Positions 1 to 5,963 of a stretch of 6,987 bases of DNA are shown piece by piece. Source of the stretch: CAYTNY01 sp964439215 (GTDB lineage: Bacteria; Oederibacteriota; PGYV01; CAYTNY01); contig CAYTNY010000100.1 in assembly GCA_964439215.1 (NCBI GenBank), positions 1 to 6,987 of the forward strand, in the 5' to 3' direction. Position numbers and translations under genes: made by a program. The first letter of the stretch is position 1. Every line of letters begins with the position of its first letter. Under the pieces are notes generated by a model. That model made no database searches. It saw only the letters and a list, made by a program, of their open reading frames with translations, and had not been told where the DNA came from.

Positions 1-23
1 CGTTTAAAATATATTCACGCTTC

Positions 24-50
24 GGGAGGGCACATGGGCCCTCCCCTACA
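24..50. repeat. REP-like palindromic repeat
   Basis: GGGAGGGC at 24-31 pairs perfectly with GCCCTCCC at 38-45 around a 6-nt loop (ACATGG). The plus strand continues CCTACAAAAAACGG, so on the minus strand the unit reads TTTTTTGTAGGGG followed by the palindrome. A TGTAGGGG lead-in followed by a GC-rich palindrome is, from general knowledge, the look of dispersed intergenic REP-like units seen in many copies in several uncultured bacterial phyla. Only one copy is present in this window, so the repeat status is inferred. It sits downstream of a gene end, where such units commonly lie. It lacks a T-run immediately after the stem on either strand, which argues against a simple intrinsic terminator. 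Confidence 0.6.
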
Positions 51-141
51 AAAAACGGCTGCTGCACGCATCTCCTGTTTAATCGTCAAATTATATCATA
101 CAGTGTTCAGCCGCTGCTTAACCCTCTCCCTATTCCTTTTT

Positions 142-176
142 CGGTATTTTTCTGATTATATTTATAGTAAATACCG
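142..176. repeat. Inverted repeat, possible hairpin
   Basis: CGGTATTT at 142-149 and AAATACCG at 169-176 form a perfect 8-bp stem around a 19-nt AT-rich spacer. It lies about 95-130 nt beyond the stop codon of the GAF-ANTAR gene. On the minus strand the stem is followed by AAAAAGG and on the plus strand by GCAAAG, so neither side has the U-tract of an intrinsic terminator. It may be a 3'-end stabilising structure, a regulator binding site, or chance. Confidence 0.35.
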
Positions 177-270
177 GCAAAGAATTAGAGAGAGAGAATT
201 GTATTTCGATGTATTTCCGGATGATTTAGGTGCTGCAATTCATTTTACACTTCAGCGGCTTTAAATACTA

Positions 271-1020
271 TTAATTTTCATCCGTCATCGTCAATAAAAT
301 CGCGTCCGCCACTTCTTTCATGCTCTTTCTGGAATCCATGCTTTTTTTATGTATTGTTCTGTACGCTCCGTCCTCTGACAGCTTGAGCCTTTTCATCAAA
401 ATACCTTTAGCCCGTTCAATTATTTTTCTTGTTTCCAGCGCCTCTTTGGCAAGCAGCACTTCTTCTTTCATATTCATATTTTCAATGCTTATCGCCGCCT
501 GATTGGCAACAGAAGCCAGAATCCTTATTTCCGCGGGCGAAAATTTATGCTTTACCGAAGTATATACGTTTATAACTCCTATTACCCTGCCTCTGACTTC
601 CATTGGAACCGCAAGCATGGATTTCAAACCTTCTTTTTTTGCTATGTCCGCATACATATAGTCCTTGTCTTTTGTTACATCTGGCACAGCCACGGGTTTT
701 TTTGTCTGTACGGCTTTTCCGCTTACGCTCTGCCCCACCCGTATCGCGGGCTTGTCCCTGTACTCTTTTGACAGGCTCTGTGTCGCGATTATTTTAAGCT
801 CTTTTTTTGCTTCATCAAGCAGCATTATTGAACATATTTTGGAGCCTGTTTTTTCCGCGGTAATCGTAACCACCAGATTCAGGATTTCCTCCATATACTG
901 CCCCGAGACTATTACCTTGCTTATCTGAGACAGGGTTTCTATCTCCAGATCCTTTTCTTTGATCGTTTTTTTAAGTTTCTTTATTGTTTTCTCTTTTGAT
1001 TCCTGTCCGGCGCCTGCCAT
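271..1020 (-). CDS. GAF-ANTAR domain protein, predicted RNA-binding antiterminator
   Basis: This 249-residue cytoplasmic protein is predicted to sense a signal through a GAF domain and control transcription termination through an ANTAR domain. Residues about 7-35 are a Lys/Glu-rich likely coiled coil, the GAF domain spans about 43-183, and a short linker helix leads to ANTAR at about 194-245. The ANTAR core is clear, with TRKIIERAKGILM at 197-209 (A204, K205, G206) and a closing DSRKSMKEVADAIL stretch. ANTAR domains are known to bind tandem RNA hairpins with hexanucleotide loops and to prevent terminator formation. They often sit behind a receiver domain, which is absent here, so input probably comes through GAF. 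Start: ATG after AGGAGG with a 5-nt gap. It is the last gene of the block, 61 nt after the thioredoxin-like gene. The ligand and RNA targets are unknown. Confidence 0.92.
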   Translation of the reverse strand: MAGAGQESKEKTIKKLKKTIKEKDLEIETLSQISKVIVSGQYMEEILNLVVTITAEKTGSKICSIMLLDEAKKELKIIATQSLSKEYRDKPAIRVGQSVSGKAVQTKKPVAVPDVTKDKDYMYADIAKKEGLKSMLAVPMEVRGRVIGVINVYTSVKHKFSPAEIRILASVANQAAISIENMNMKEEVLLAKEALETRKIIERAKGILMKRLKLSEDGAYRTIHKKSMDSRKSMKEVADAILLTMTDEN

Positions 1021-1081
1021 TTCTTCCTCCTGTAATTATGCGCGTTCTTTTTTCACCCTTCTCTGTTTCCCGGAAATTACG

Positions 1082-1429
1082 CTATTCCAGAACTATCTCT
1101 ATCTGATCTTCCAGAATTTTTTTTGAAAGAATGCCTTCGTGCTTAAACACAATATTTCCGCTGCTGTCAAGAATAATGAATGCGGGTATCATCCTTGTCT
1201 CATATTTATCGGCTGCCGCACGGTCCTCCGGATCGGTAAGTTCGTATCTCAAAAATTTGATTTCTTTTCCGTATTCTTTTTCCAGTTCATCAACAACAGG
1301 CTTTGCCTTCACACAGGCCGGGCAGGTTTTTGTTGATTTAACGATAAATGTCCCTTTGTATTCCGGAGCCTTTTTTGAACAGGAAAACAAAAATATTGAA
1401 ACAAATAAAACAAATAAAATTTTTTTCAC
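1082..1429 (-). CDS. Thioredoxin-fold lipoprotein with CPAC active site
   Basis: This 115-residue protein is predicted to be an exported, lipid-anchored thiol-disulfide protein. The N-terminus is a lipoprotein signal: MKK, a hydrophobic stretch from 4 to 15, and the lipobox LFSC with the modified Cys at 17. The mature part is a minimal thioredoxin fold with CPAC at 36-39 and the cis-proline in MIPA (P82), followed by strand residues FIILDSSGNIVF. This matches the thioredoxin family in length and order, with no extra domain. The start is GTG, chosen because AGGAGGT at 1434-1440 stands 4-5 nt before it and the signal peptide begins there. The gene lies 39 nt after the glycosyltransferase. No DsbD/CcdA-type reductase or cytochrome maturation gene is nearby, so whether it reduces or oxidises its targets cannot be said. 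Confidence 0.88.
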   Translation of the reverse strand: MKKILFVLFVSIFLFSCSKKAPEYKGTFIVKSTKTCPACVKAKPVVDELEKEYGKEIKFLRYELTDPEDRAAADKYETRMIPAFIILDSSGNIVFKHEGILSKKILEDQIEIVLE

Positions 1430-1433
1430 AGGA

Positions 1434-1440
1434 ACCTCCT
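1434..1440 (-). promoter_or_regulatory. Ribosome binding site fixing a GTG start
   Basis: The minus strand reads AGGAGGTTCCT directly before GTG at 1429-1427. This near-perfect Shine-Dalgarno sequence sets the non-ATG start of the thioredoxin-like lipoprotein. Confidence 0.8.
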
Positions 1441-1444
1441 TTAT

Positions 1445-1462
1445 ATTTTTCTGCAGAAAAAT
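1445..1462. repeat. Perfect 18-bp palindrome between two operon genes
   Basis: ATTTTTCTGCAGAAAAAT is identical to its own reverse complement and occupies almost half of the 39-nt gap between the glycosyltransferase stop codon and the GTG start of the lipoprotein gene. In RNA it could fold into a 7-bp stem with a TGCA tetraloop, ending shortly before the Shine-Dalgarno sequence. It may be a processing or stabilising hairpin, a weak attenuator, a dimeric-protein DNA site, or chance in AT-rich sequence. Confidence 0.45.
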
Positions 1463-1468
1463 GTCTTC

Positions 1469-2719
1469 TTACCTTTTATTCTTTTCTTCTCTTTTCTTTC
1501 TTTTTTTAGCTTCTTTTTCTTCCAGTTCTTTTTTCTTGTTCTCTATCGCGCGCTCATAACCCGCGAGCATTTTTTTTGCCATTGTTTCGGCGGACCATTC
1601 TTTCGCGTATTCAAAAGCTTCTGCTTTTTTCTTTTCATAAAATTCCCTGTCATTCAATAGATTCAAAACCGCATCCGTGAACTCTTTAACATCAAGTTTC
1701 ACAAGAACGCCGCCTTTTTGCGGCGCCATTACCTCCGCAACGCCCATTTCTCCGACCGCAACGACCGGAGTGCCTACTGCCATTGCTTCGGTTACCACAA
1801 GGCCCTGTGTTTCGGTTATGGAAGCAAACGTAAACAGATCCGCGGCAGCGTAGCAGTTCACCCAGTCCTGCGGCTCAAAATAACCCAGAAATATAACATT
1901 TTCGGCCACGCCTTCGTCAATCGCCGCTGCCTTAACTTCATCTTCAGCTGTTCCTTTGCCCGCTACTATAAGTTTGGTATCCGGCTTTGTTCTTAAAACT
2001 TCCTTCAGAACTTTGAATAAAAACGGTATGTTTTTCTCGTGCCCTATCCTTCCCATAAAAAGCAGCAGCGTGGTATCCTTTGAAATTCCGTATTTTTCCC
2101 TGAAATCATCACCGTTAATGGTTTTAAATTTATCGATTTTAATTCCTGTGGGGTTTACCTGCACCGGCTTTTTGACTTTATAAGACAGCAGAAGTTCTTT
2201 CATCTGCGAGGACGGAGTAAAAACCATATCTGTTTTATTACAGTACCATTTGCTCACCTTTTTTGTAAAATTCAGGGCAAACGGTATGAATTTATAATAA
2301 TGAACATATGATTCAAACATTGTATGGTAGGTATGAACAACCGGACATTTGAGTTTTTTCGCCCATCTGAGCGCCTCAATGCCCAGCGTAAAGGGCGTCT
2401 GTGTATGTATGATATCAAAATTCTGCGATGTTATTTCTTTTTTTATTTTTCTTCTGGAAGAAGGCAGCCACGGATCCGCAAGCCTGTCCTCAGGATCAAA
2501 GAACAGATATCTGGATTTTATCCTTATAACCCCGTCATCCTGCTTGATTATGTCCGGATCTTCCTTTGCGTCCCCTTTTTTTCTTCTTTCCGGAGAGTCC
2601 GGCGCGATAATATTTACAGTATGTCCGAGTTTTCTGTATTCTTCCGCAAACGTGTCAATTGAAGTAACAACACCGTTTATTCTGGGTTTATATGTATCCG
2701 TTACGATAGCAATCTTCAC
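1469..2719 (-). CDS. GT4-family glycosyltransferase
   Basis: This 416-residue retaining glycosyltransferase of family 4 (GT-B fold) transfers a sugar from an activated donor to an unknown acceptor. The N-terminal Rossmann domain begins MKIAIVTDTY with the RINGVV loop at 13-18, and HTYHTMFESY at 129-138 is typical of the subgroup that includes diacylglycerol glucosyltransferases. The donor-binding C-terminal domain shows GRIGHEKN at 223-230 and the EX7E motif with E303 and E311 (TETQGLVVTEAM). No membrane segment or signal peptide is seen, so it probably works at the inner face of the membrane. The last 25-30 residues are almost all Lys, Glu and Arg, beyond the usual core. The GTG start overlaps the preceding stop codon (GTGA) and has GGAGGT at 2726-2731, 6 nt upstream. 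A glycolipid product is plausible by similarity but unproven. Confidence 0.9.
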   Translation of the reverse strand: MKIAIVTDTYKPRINGVVTSIDTFAEEYRKLGHTVNIIAPDSPERRKKGDAKEDPDIIKQDDGVIRIKSRYLFFDPEDRLADPWLPSSRRKIKKEITSQNFDIIHTQTPFTLGIEALRWAKKLKCPVVHTYHTMFESYVHYYKFIPFALNFTKKVSKWYCNKTDMVFTPSSQMKELLLSYKVKKPVQVNPTGIKIDKFKTINGDDFREKYGISKDTTLLLFMGRIGHEKNIPFLFKVLKEVLRTKPDTKLIVAGKGTAEDEVKAAAIDEGVAENVIFLGYFEPQDWVNCYAAADLFTFASITETQGLVVTEAMAVGTPVVAVGEMGVAEVMAPQKGGVLVKLDVKEFTDAVLNLLNDREFYEKKKAEAFEYAKEWSAETMAKKMLAGYERAIENKKKELEEKEAKKRKKREEKNKR

Positions 2720-3432
2720 TTATCCACCTCCGGCTGATTTTTTCTTTTCTCTTCCGTTATTTTTTCCCATGCATCCTTGACAAGATTTCTTATGTTCGGA
2801 TACGCGTCTATCTCCTCATTCTGCTTTATCTTCGCGAACCAGGATACCGCTTCTTTATTATCGCCCAGCTGTCTTTTCAGCTCGCCTATAAGATACATTA
2901 TCCCCACGAGTCCTATTTTTTCGGGTATATGCACGCCTCTTTCAAATGTTTCAATATACCATTTAACAGCCTGCTCCTTATACTCTTTTTCCTTTTCTTC
3001 ATTGCCCTGTTCCCGGTACATCCAGGTAATATGCATATAAAGTCCGGCGATTGTGTTGGGATTCGTAGGCTTAAAATGCCTGTAAAATGTTATGGCAAGC
3101 AGATGTTTCTTGACTGCTTCTTCATAGGGCACTTCTTTATTATTCGGAAATACCAGGTTTTTTTTCGCGTTTTTAACGGCAAGCGCCAGTTTGATTATTT
3201 CCGCGTGATATTCAAGAGGCTGTTTGTCATAGTCGTCGTTCCTCGCCGAATAATTACAGGTATTGCAGGTTGTCACCGCGTACAATAAGGGATTTACACC
3301 CTCATAAATCTTGTGAAAATCAGGCTCAACCGCTTTCGCTTTCAATGCCGAGGAGCGGACCCTCGGAACCTTCTGCCCGGCTCCGCAGGCCTGACATTCA
3401 ACTTCTTTAAACCAAATAGGATCAACAGCCAT
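2716..3432 (-). CDS. DUF2225 family protein with two Cys pairs and helical repeats
   Basis: This 238-residue protein of unknown function resembles the DUF2225 family. The N-terminal part has two Cys pairs, CQAC at 13-16 and CNTC at 56-59, which look like a four-cysteine zinc-binding knuckle. From about residue 105 to 225 the sequence is helical with TPR-like spacing (for example AGLYMHITWMYREQGNEEKEKEY and GELKRQLGDNKEAVSWFAKI), suggesting a protein-interaction surface. It has no signal peptide or membrane segment and is probably cytoplasmic. The ATG follows GGGGAGAG at a normal distance. The stop codon TGA overlaps the GTG start of the glycosyltransferase, so the two are translationally coupled and probably used together. 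The family assignment rests on the Cys-pair plus helical-repeat layout as recalled, not on a search. Confidence 0.8.
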   Translation of the reverse strand: MAVDPIWFKEVECQACGAGQKVPRVRSSALKAKAVEPDFHKIYEGVNPLLYAVTTCNTCNYSARNDDYDKQPLEYHAEIIKLALAVKNAKKNLVFPNNKEVPYEEAVKKHLLAITFYRHFKPTNPNTIAGLYMHITWMYREQGNEEKEKEYKEQAVKWYIETFERGVHIPEKIGLVGIMYLIGELKRQLGDNKEAVSWFAKIKQNEEIDAYPNIRNLVKDAWEKITEEKRKNQPEVDK

Positions 3433-3538
3433 CTGCTCTCCCCTGTCCGAATACCGCCGGCCGCCGCAGCCGCGCCGGCATAATCGGGCTGTTTTATCTC
3501 GTAATATTTTACTCCCGGGTCCGAAAAACCGGGATATT
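3433..3538 (-). other. 106-nt intergenic gap with GC-rich patch and hairpin
   Basis: This gap separates the aspartate aminotransferase from the DUF2225 gene. Just after the aminotransferase stop, TCCCGG at 3513-3518 and CCGGGA at 3529-3534 can form a 6-bp hairpin with a 10-nt loop, but on the minus strand it is followed by AGTAAAATATTACG rather than a T-run, so it is a doubtful terminator. Nearer the DUF2225 start lies an almost pure G/C stretch (about 3454-3479) in which GCCGGC occurs twice (3456-3461 and 3474-3479) and can pair with itself. I find no good -35/-10 pair. The gap may mark an operon boundary or a structured leader. Confidence 0.4.
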
Positions 3539-4723
3539 TTATTTCAGTATTTCCTCTATCCTGTCCAGGCCTTTTTCAATATTGTCCATGGATGTGGCAT
3601 ACGACATCCTGAAATGAAAATCCGTGCCGAACGCCACTCCGGGCACAACCGCGACTTTGGCCTGCTCCAGCATAACCGCGGCAAAGTCCATTGAATTTTC
3701 TATTTTTTTTCCGCCGATTTCCCTGCCTTTTATTTCACTGAAATTCGGATACAGATAAAAAGCGCCTTCGGGCTCCACATAGGATATCCCGTCAATCTTA
3801 TCAAATCTTTCCATCATATATTTTCTTCTTTTGTCAAATTCTTCAACCATCTTCTTTATTACCGCTTTATCGCTTTTTAAAGCTTCAACACTCGCGGCCT
3901 GCGACATTGACGCCGGGTTTGACGTGGAATGCGACTGTATTTTGTTTATGGCCTTTATTACCGCCGTATTGTCCCCGGCTACATAGCCTATTCTCCAGCC
4001 CGTCATACAATAGGATTTTGACACTCCGTTTACAACCAAAGTAATTTTTTTGAATTCCGGATCCAGAGAAGCAATGGAAATATGTTTTTTTCCGTTATAC
4101 AGTATTTCTTCATATATTTCATCCGATATCATGAGTATTCCTTTTTTTACCGCGGTTTCCCCGAGTTTTTTCAGTGTTTCTTCGGATAGAACGCCTCCTG
4201 TGGGATTTGAAGGGGAATTCACTATCATAACCTTTGTTTTACCGGTGATCTTTGACTCAAGAAGGTCAAAATCTATATCAAAGTTTTTTGACTCATCGAG
4301 ATCAACAAGCACGGGGGTGCCGCCCGCGAGCCTTACCTGTTCTATGTAAGAAACCCAGTACGGAGAAAATATTATCACCTCATCGCCCGGGTCAATTACT
4401 GCCTGAAAAATATTATAAAGCGAATGTTTAGCGCCGCAGTTGACGGAAACATTTTCCGGGGCATATTCAAGCCCGTTGTCTTTTCTGAATTTTTCCGCTA
4501 TAAGCGCTTTCAGTTCGGGAGTGCCGGCCGCGGGCGTATACCTTGTTATATTTTCTTTTATCGCGCGTATACCGGCTTCTTTTATGTTTTCCGGCGTGTT
4601 AAAGTCAGGCTCCCCCGCTCCAAAACCTATAACATCAATACCGTCTTTTTTCATCTGTTTTGCTTTTGCGTCAATCGCGAGCGTAAGCGATGGTTTAACA
4701 AGTTCCACTCTTTTTGCCAGCAT
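3539..4723 (-). CDS. aspC: Aspartate aminotransferase, class I, subgroup Ib
   Basis: This 394-residue cytosolic PLP enzyme is predicted to interconvert aspartate plus 2-oxoglutarate with oxaloacetate plus glutamate. The class I landmarks are in order: GAGEPDF at 35-41, SPYWVSY at 120-126, SNPTGG at 172-177 (N173), DEIYEE at 201-206 (D201, Y204), the PLP lysine K236 in VSKSYCMTGWRIGY, R244 for the cofactor phosphate, and R372 in FRMSYATS for the substrate carboxylate. This pattern matches the Thermus-type enzymes, some of which also transaminate prephenate. K99, in the CGAKH motif, lies where that subgroup places the lysine reading the distal carboxylate. Length is normal and nothing is missing. 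The ATG follows GGAGG with 7 nt between. The gene is 40 nt after the AlaC-like gene, so they are probably cotranscribed. Prephenate as a second substrate is possible. Confidence 0.95.
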   Translation of the reverse strand: MLAKRVELVKPSLTLAIDAKAKQMKKDGIDVIGFGAGEPDFNTPENIKEAGIRAIKENITRYTPAAGTPELKALIAEKFRKDNGLEYAPENVSVNCGAKHSLYNIFQAVIDPGDEVIIFSPYWVSYIEQVRLAGGTPVLVDLDESKNFDIDFDLLESKITGKTKVMIVNSPSNPTGGVLSEETLKKLGETAVKKGILMISDEIYEEILYNGKKHISIASLDPEFKKITLVVNGVSKSYCMTGWRIGYVAGDNTAVIKAINKIQSHSTSNPASMSQAASVEALKSDKAVIKKMVEEFDKRRKYMMERFDKIDGISYVEPEGAFYLYPNFSEIKGREIGGKKIENSMDFAAVMLEQAKVAVVPGVAFGTDFHFRMSYATSMDNIEKGLDRIEEILK

Positions 4724-4763
4724 TTATATCCTCCGTTTTTTTCAGCCCGTTTAAAGGCGTTTT

Positions 4764-5942
4764 TTATCCGCTCATCATATTTTTTATGTTTTTTATTGCC
4801 TGCCTGGTCCTGTATTCATTTTCTATCAGAGAAAACCTTATATAGCCTTCGCCGCCTTCGCCGAAACCGGCGCCCGCGGATGTCGCTGTTTTTGCTTCCT
4901 TTAAGAGTTTCATGGAAAAATCAAGAGACCCCATTTTTTTGTATTCCTCAGGTATCTTTGCCCAGACAAACATTGTTGCCTTTGGTTTATCCACTTCCCA
5001 GCCGAGCTTCACGAGCCCTTCCACCAGTACATCCCGTCTTTTTTTATATTCCGCTCTTATGTCTTCAACACAGGCGTGCGAGGAATTCAGCGCGTGTATC
5101 GCGGCAATCTGTATCGGCTGAAACATTCCGTAATCAAGATATCCTTTTATCCTCTCCAGCGACTTTACTATTTTGGCGTTTCCCGCAAGAAAACCGACGC
5201 GCCATCCGGGCATATTAAATGTTTTTGACAGGGAATAAAATTCCGCGCCGATATCTTTTGCTCCCGGCACTTCAAGAAAACTGGGGGGCACATAATCATC
5301 AAAATATATTTCGGCATAAGCATTGTCATGAAGAACTACGATATTGTTTTCCTTGGCAAACGCAACTATCTTCTCAAAGAACGCGCGGTCAACAACTTCT
5401 GTCGTGGGATTATGAGGATAATTCAAGAGAAGCACTTTGGGTTTCGGCCAGGTATTGTGCACTTCCTTGACCATATTCTCAAAAAAATCCGTGTCTTTTT
5501 CAACCGGCACGGATATAACATTTCCGCCGGCAAGCGCAACCGAATAATTATGTATCGGATAACACGGCGCGGGCACAAGCACCGTATCGCCCCTGTTAAG
5601 CATCGCGTACATAAGATGCGATATTCCTTCTTTTGCTCCGATCGTTGTTATCACTTCGCTGTTGGGGTCCAGATCAACATCAAATCTTCTTTTATACCAG
5701 TCCGCAAGCGCAAGATTAAGTTTGTATATCCCTCTTGAAGCGGAATATCTGTGATTTTTCGGGTTCTGAACCGCCTCTACAAGCTTATCAACAATATGGC
5801 GCGGGGTCTCTCCGTCAGGATTGCCCATCCCGAAATCTATCACATCCTCGCCTGCTCTGCGCAGCTTCATCATCTCTGTTTTTATTACACTCAGAATATA
5901 AGGAGGAATGCTTTTCAGTTTTTCTCCCTGCAGGTCATCCAT
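4764..5942 (-). CDS. alaC: Alanine (glutamate-pyruvate) aminotransferase, AlaC type
   Basis: This 392-residue cytosolic PLP enzyme is predicted to transfer amino groups between glutamate and pyruvate, making alanine. It matches E. coli AlaC as recalled along its length: LPPY-like IPPYIL at 12-17, DFGMGNPDGETP at 36-47, RYSASRGI at 65-72, TIGAKEG at 100-106, YPHNPT at 175-180 (N178), HDNAYAEI at 205-212 (D206, Y209), the PLP lysine K240 in SLSKTFNMPGWRVGF, R248, MFVWAKIPE at 324-332 and R369 in YIRFSLIEN for the substrate carboxylate. The ATG follows AAGGAG with 5 nt between. It lies 21 nt after the kinase stop, a tight operon join. Related sequences include LL-diaminopimelate aminotransferases, so the acceptor specificity is less certain than the class, but the motif match favours AlaC. 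Confidence 0.92.
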   Translation of the reverse strand: MDDLQGEKLKSIPPYILSVIKTEMMKLRRAGEDVIDFGMGNPDGETPRHIVDKLVEAVQNPKNHRYSASRGIYKLNLALADWYKRRFDVDLDPNSEVITTIGAKEGISHLMYAMLNRGDTVLVPAPCYPIHNYSVALAGGNVISVPVEKDTDFFENMVKEVHNTWPKPKVLLLNYPHNPTTEVVDRAFFEKIVAFAKENNIVVLHDNAYAEIYFDDYVPPSFLEVPGAKDIGAEFYSLSKTFNMPGWRVGFLAGNAKIVKSLERIKGYLDYGMFQPIQIAAIHALNSSHACVEDIRAEYKKRRDVLVEGLVKLGWEVDKPKATMFVWAKIPEEYKKMGSLDFSMKLLKEAKTATSAGAGFGEGGEGYIRFSLIENEYRTRQAIKNIKNMMSG

Positions 5943-5963
5943 TGTTTCTCCTTAGAAAACTTT

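Larger units (their letters stand above)
1..270. other. Non-coding end region downstream of the GAF-ANTAR gene
   Basis: This stretch follows the stop codon of the GAF-ANTAR gene in the direction of transcription. A plus-strand frame of 76 codons (34-264) runs through it, but its start lies inside the palindrome at 24-45, it has no clear ribosome binding site, and its product resembles no family I know. The region holds a REP-like palindrome (24-45), an inverted repeat (142-176), a short AG repeat (about 187-197), and an 8-bp separated inverted repeat, AGCCGCTG at 109-116 with CAGCGGCT at 253-260. I see no hairpin followed by a T-run on the minus strand, so no classical terminator for the operon can be placed here. 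Confidence 0.6.

Noticed and set aside
24..45. The six-base loop of the REP-like hairpin as an ANTAR target RNA
   Set aside because: The loop reads ACATGG on plus and CCATGT on minus; neither has A at 1 together with G at 4, and there is no second hexaloop hairpin beside it.
34..264. A 76-codon plus-strand frame in the non-coding end region
   Set aside because: It begins inside the REP-like palindrome, has no convincing ribosome binding site and passes through an inverted repeat and an AG repeat; the product looks like no protein family.
1032..1080. GTAATT/AATTAC spanning the gap before the GAF-ANTAR gene as a regulatory stem
   Set aside because: It is only 6 AT-rich base pairs with a 37-nt loop, easily expected by chance.
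3513..3534. The hairpin after the aspartate aminotransferase as an intrinsic terminator
   Set aside because: On the coding strand the stem is followed by AGTAAAATATTACG, not a T-run, and the stem is only 6 bp with a 10-nt loop.
4746..4765. GCC...GGC followed by a T-run between the two aminotransferase genes as a plus-strand terminator
   Set aside because: The stem is only 3 bp and there is no plus-strand gene for it to end.
4424..5218. A long plus-strand open frame of 264 codons across the two aminotransferase genes
   Set aside because: It lies antisense to two genes with complete catalytic motifs, crosses the gap between them, and its translation is rich in Phe, Arg, Ser and Pro in the way of a reverse-complement shadow, with no recognisable domain.
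4764..5942. Assignment of the AlaC-like enzyme as LL-diaminopimelate aminotransferase (DapL)
   Set aside because: The motif match along the length is closest to AlaC (SLSKTFNMPGWR, MFVWAKIPE, RFSLIEN), and no lysine or diaminopimelate gene is adjacent.
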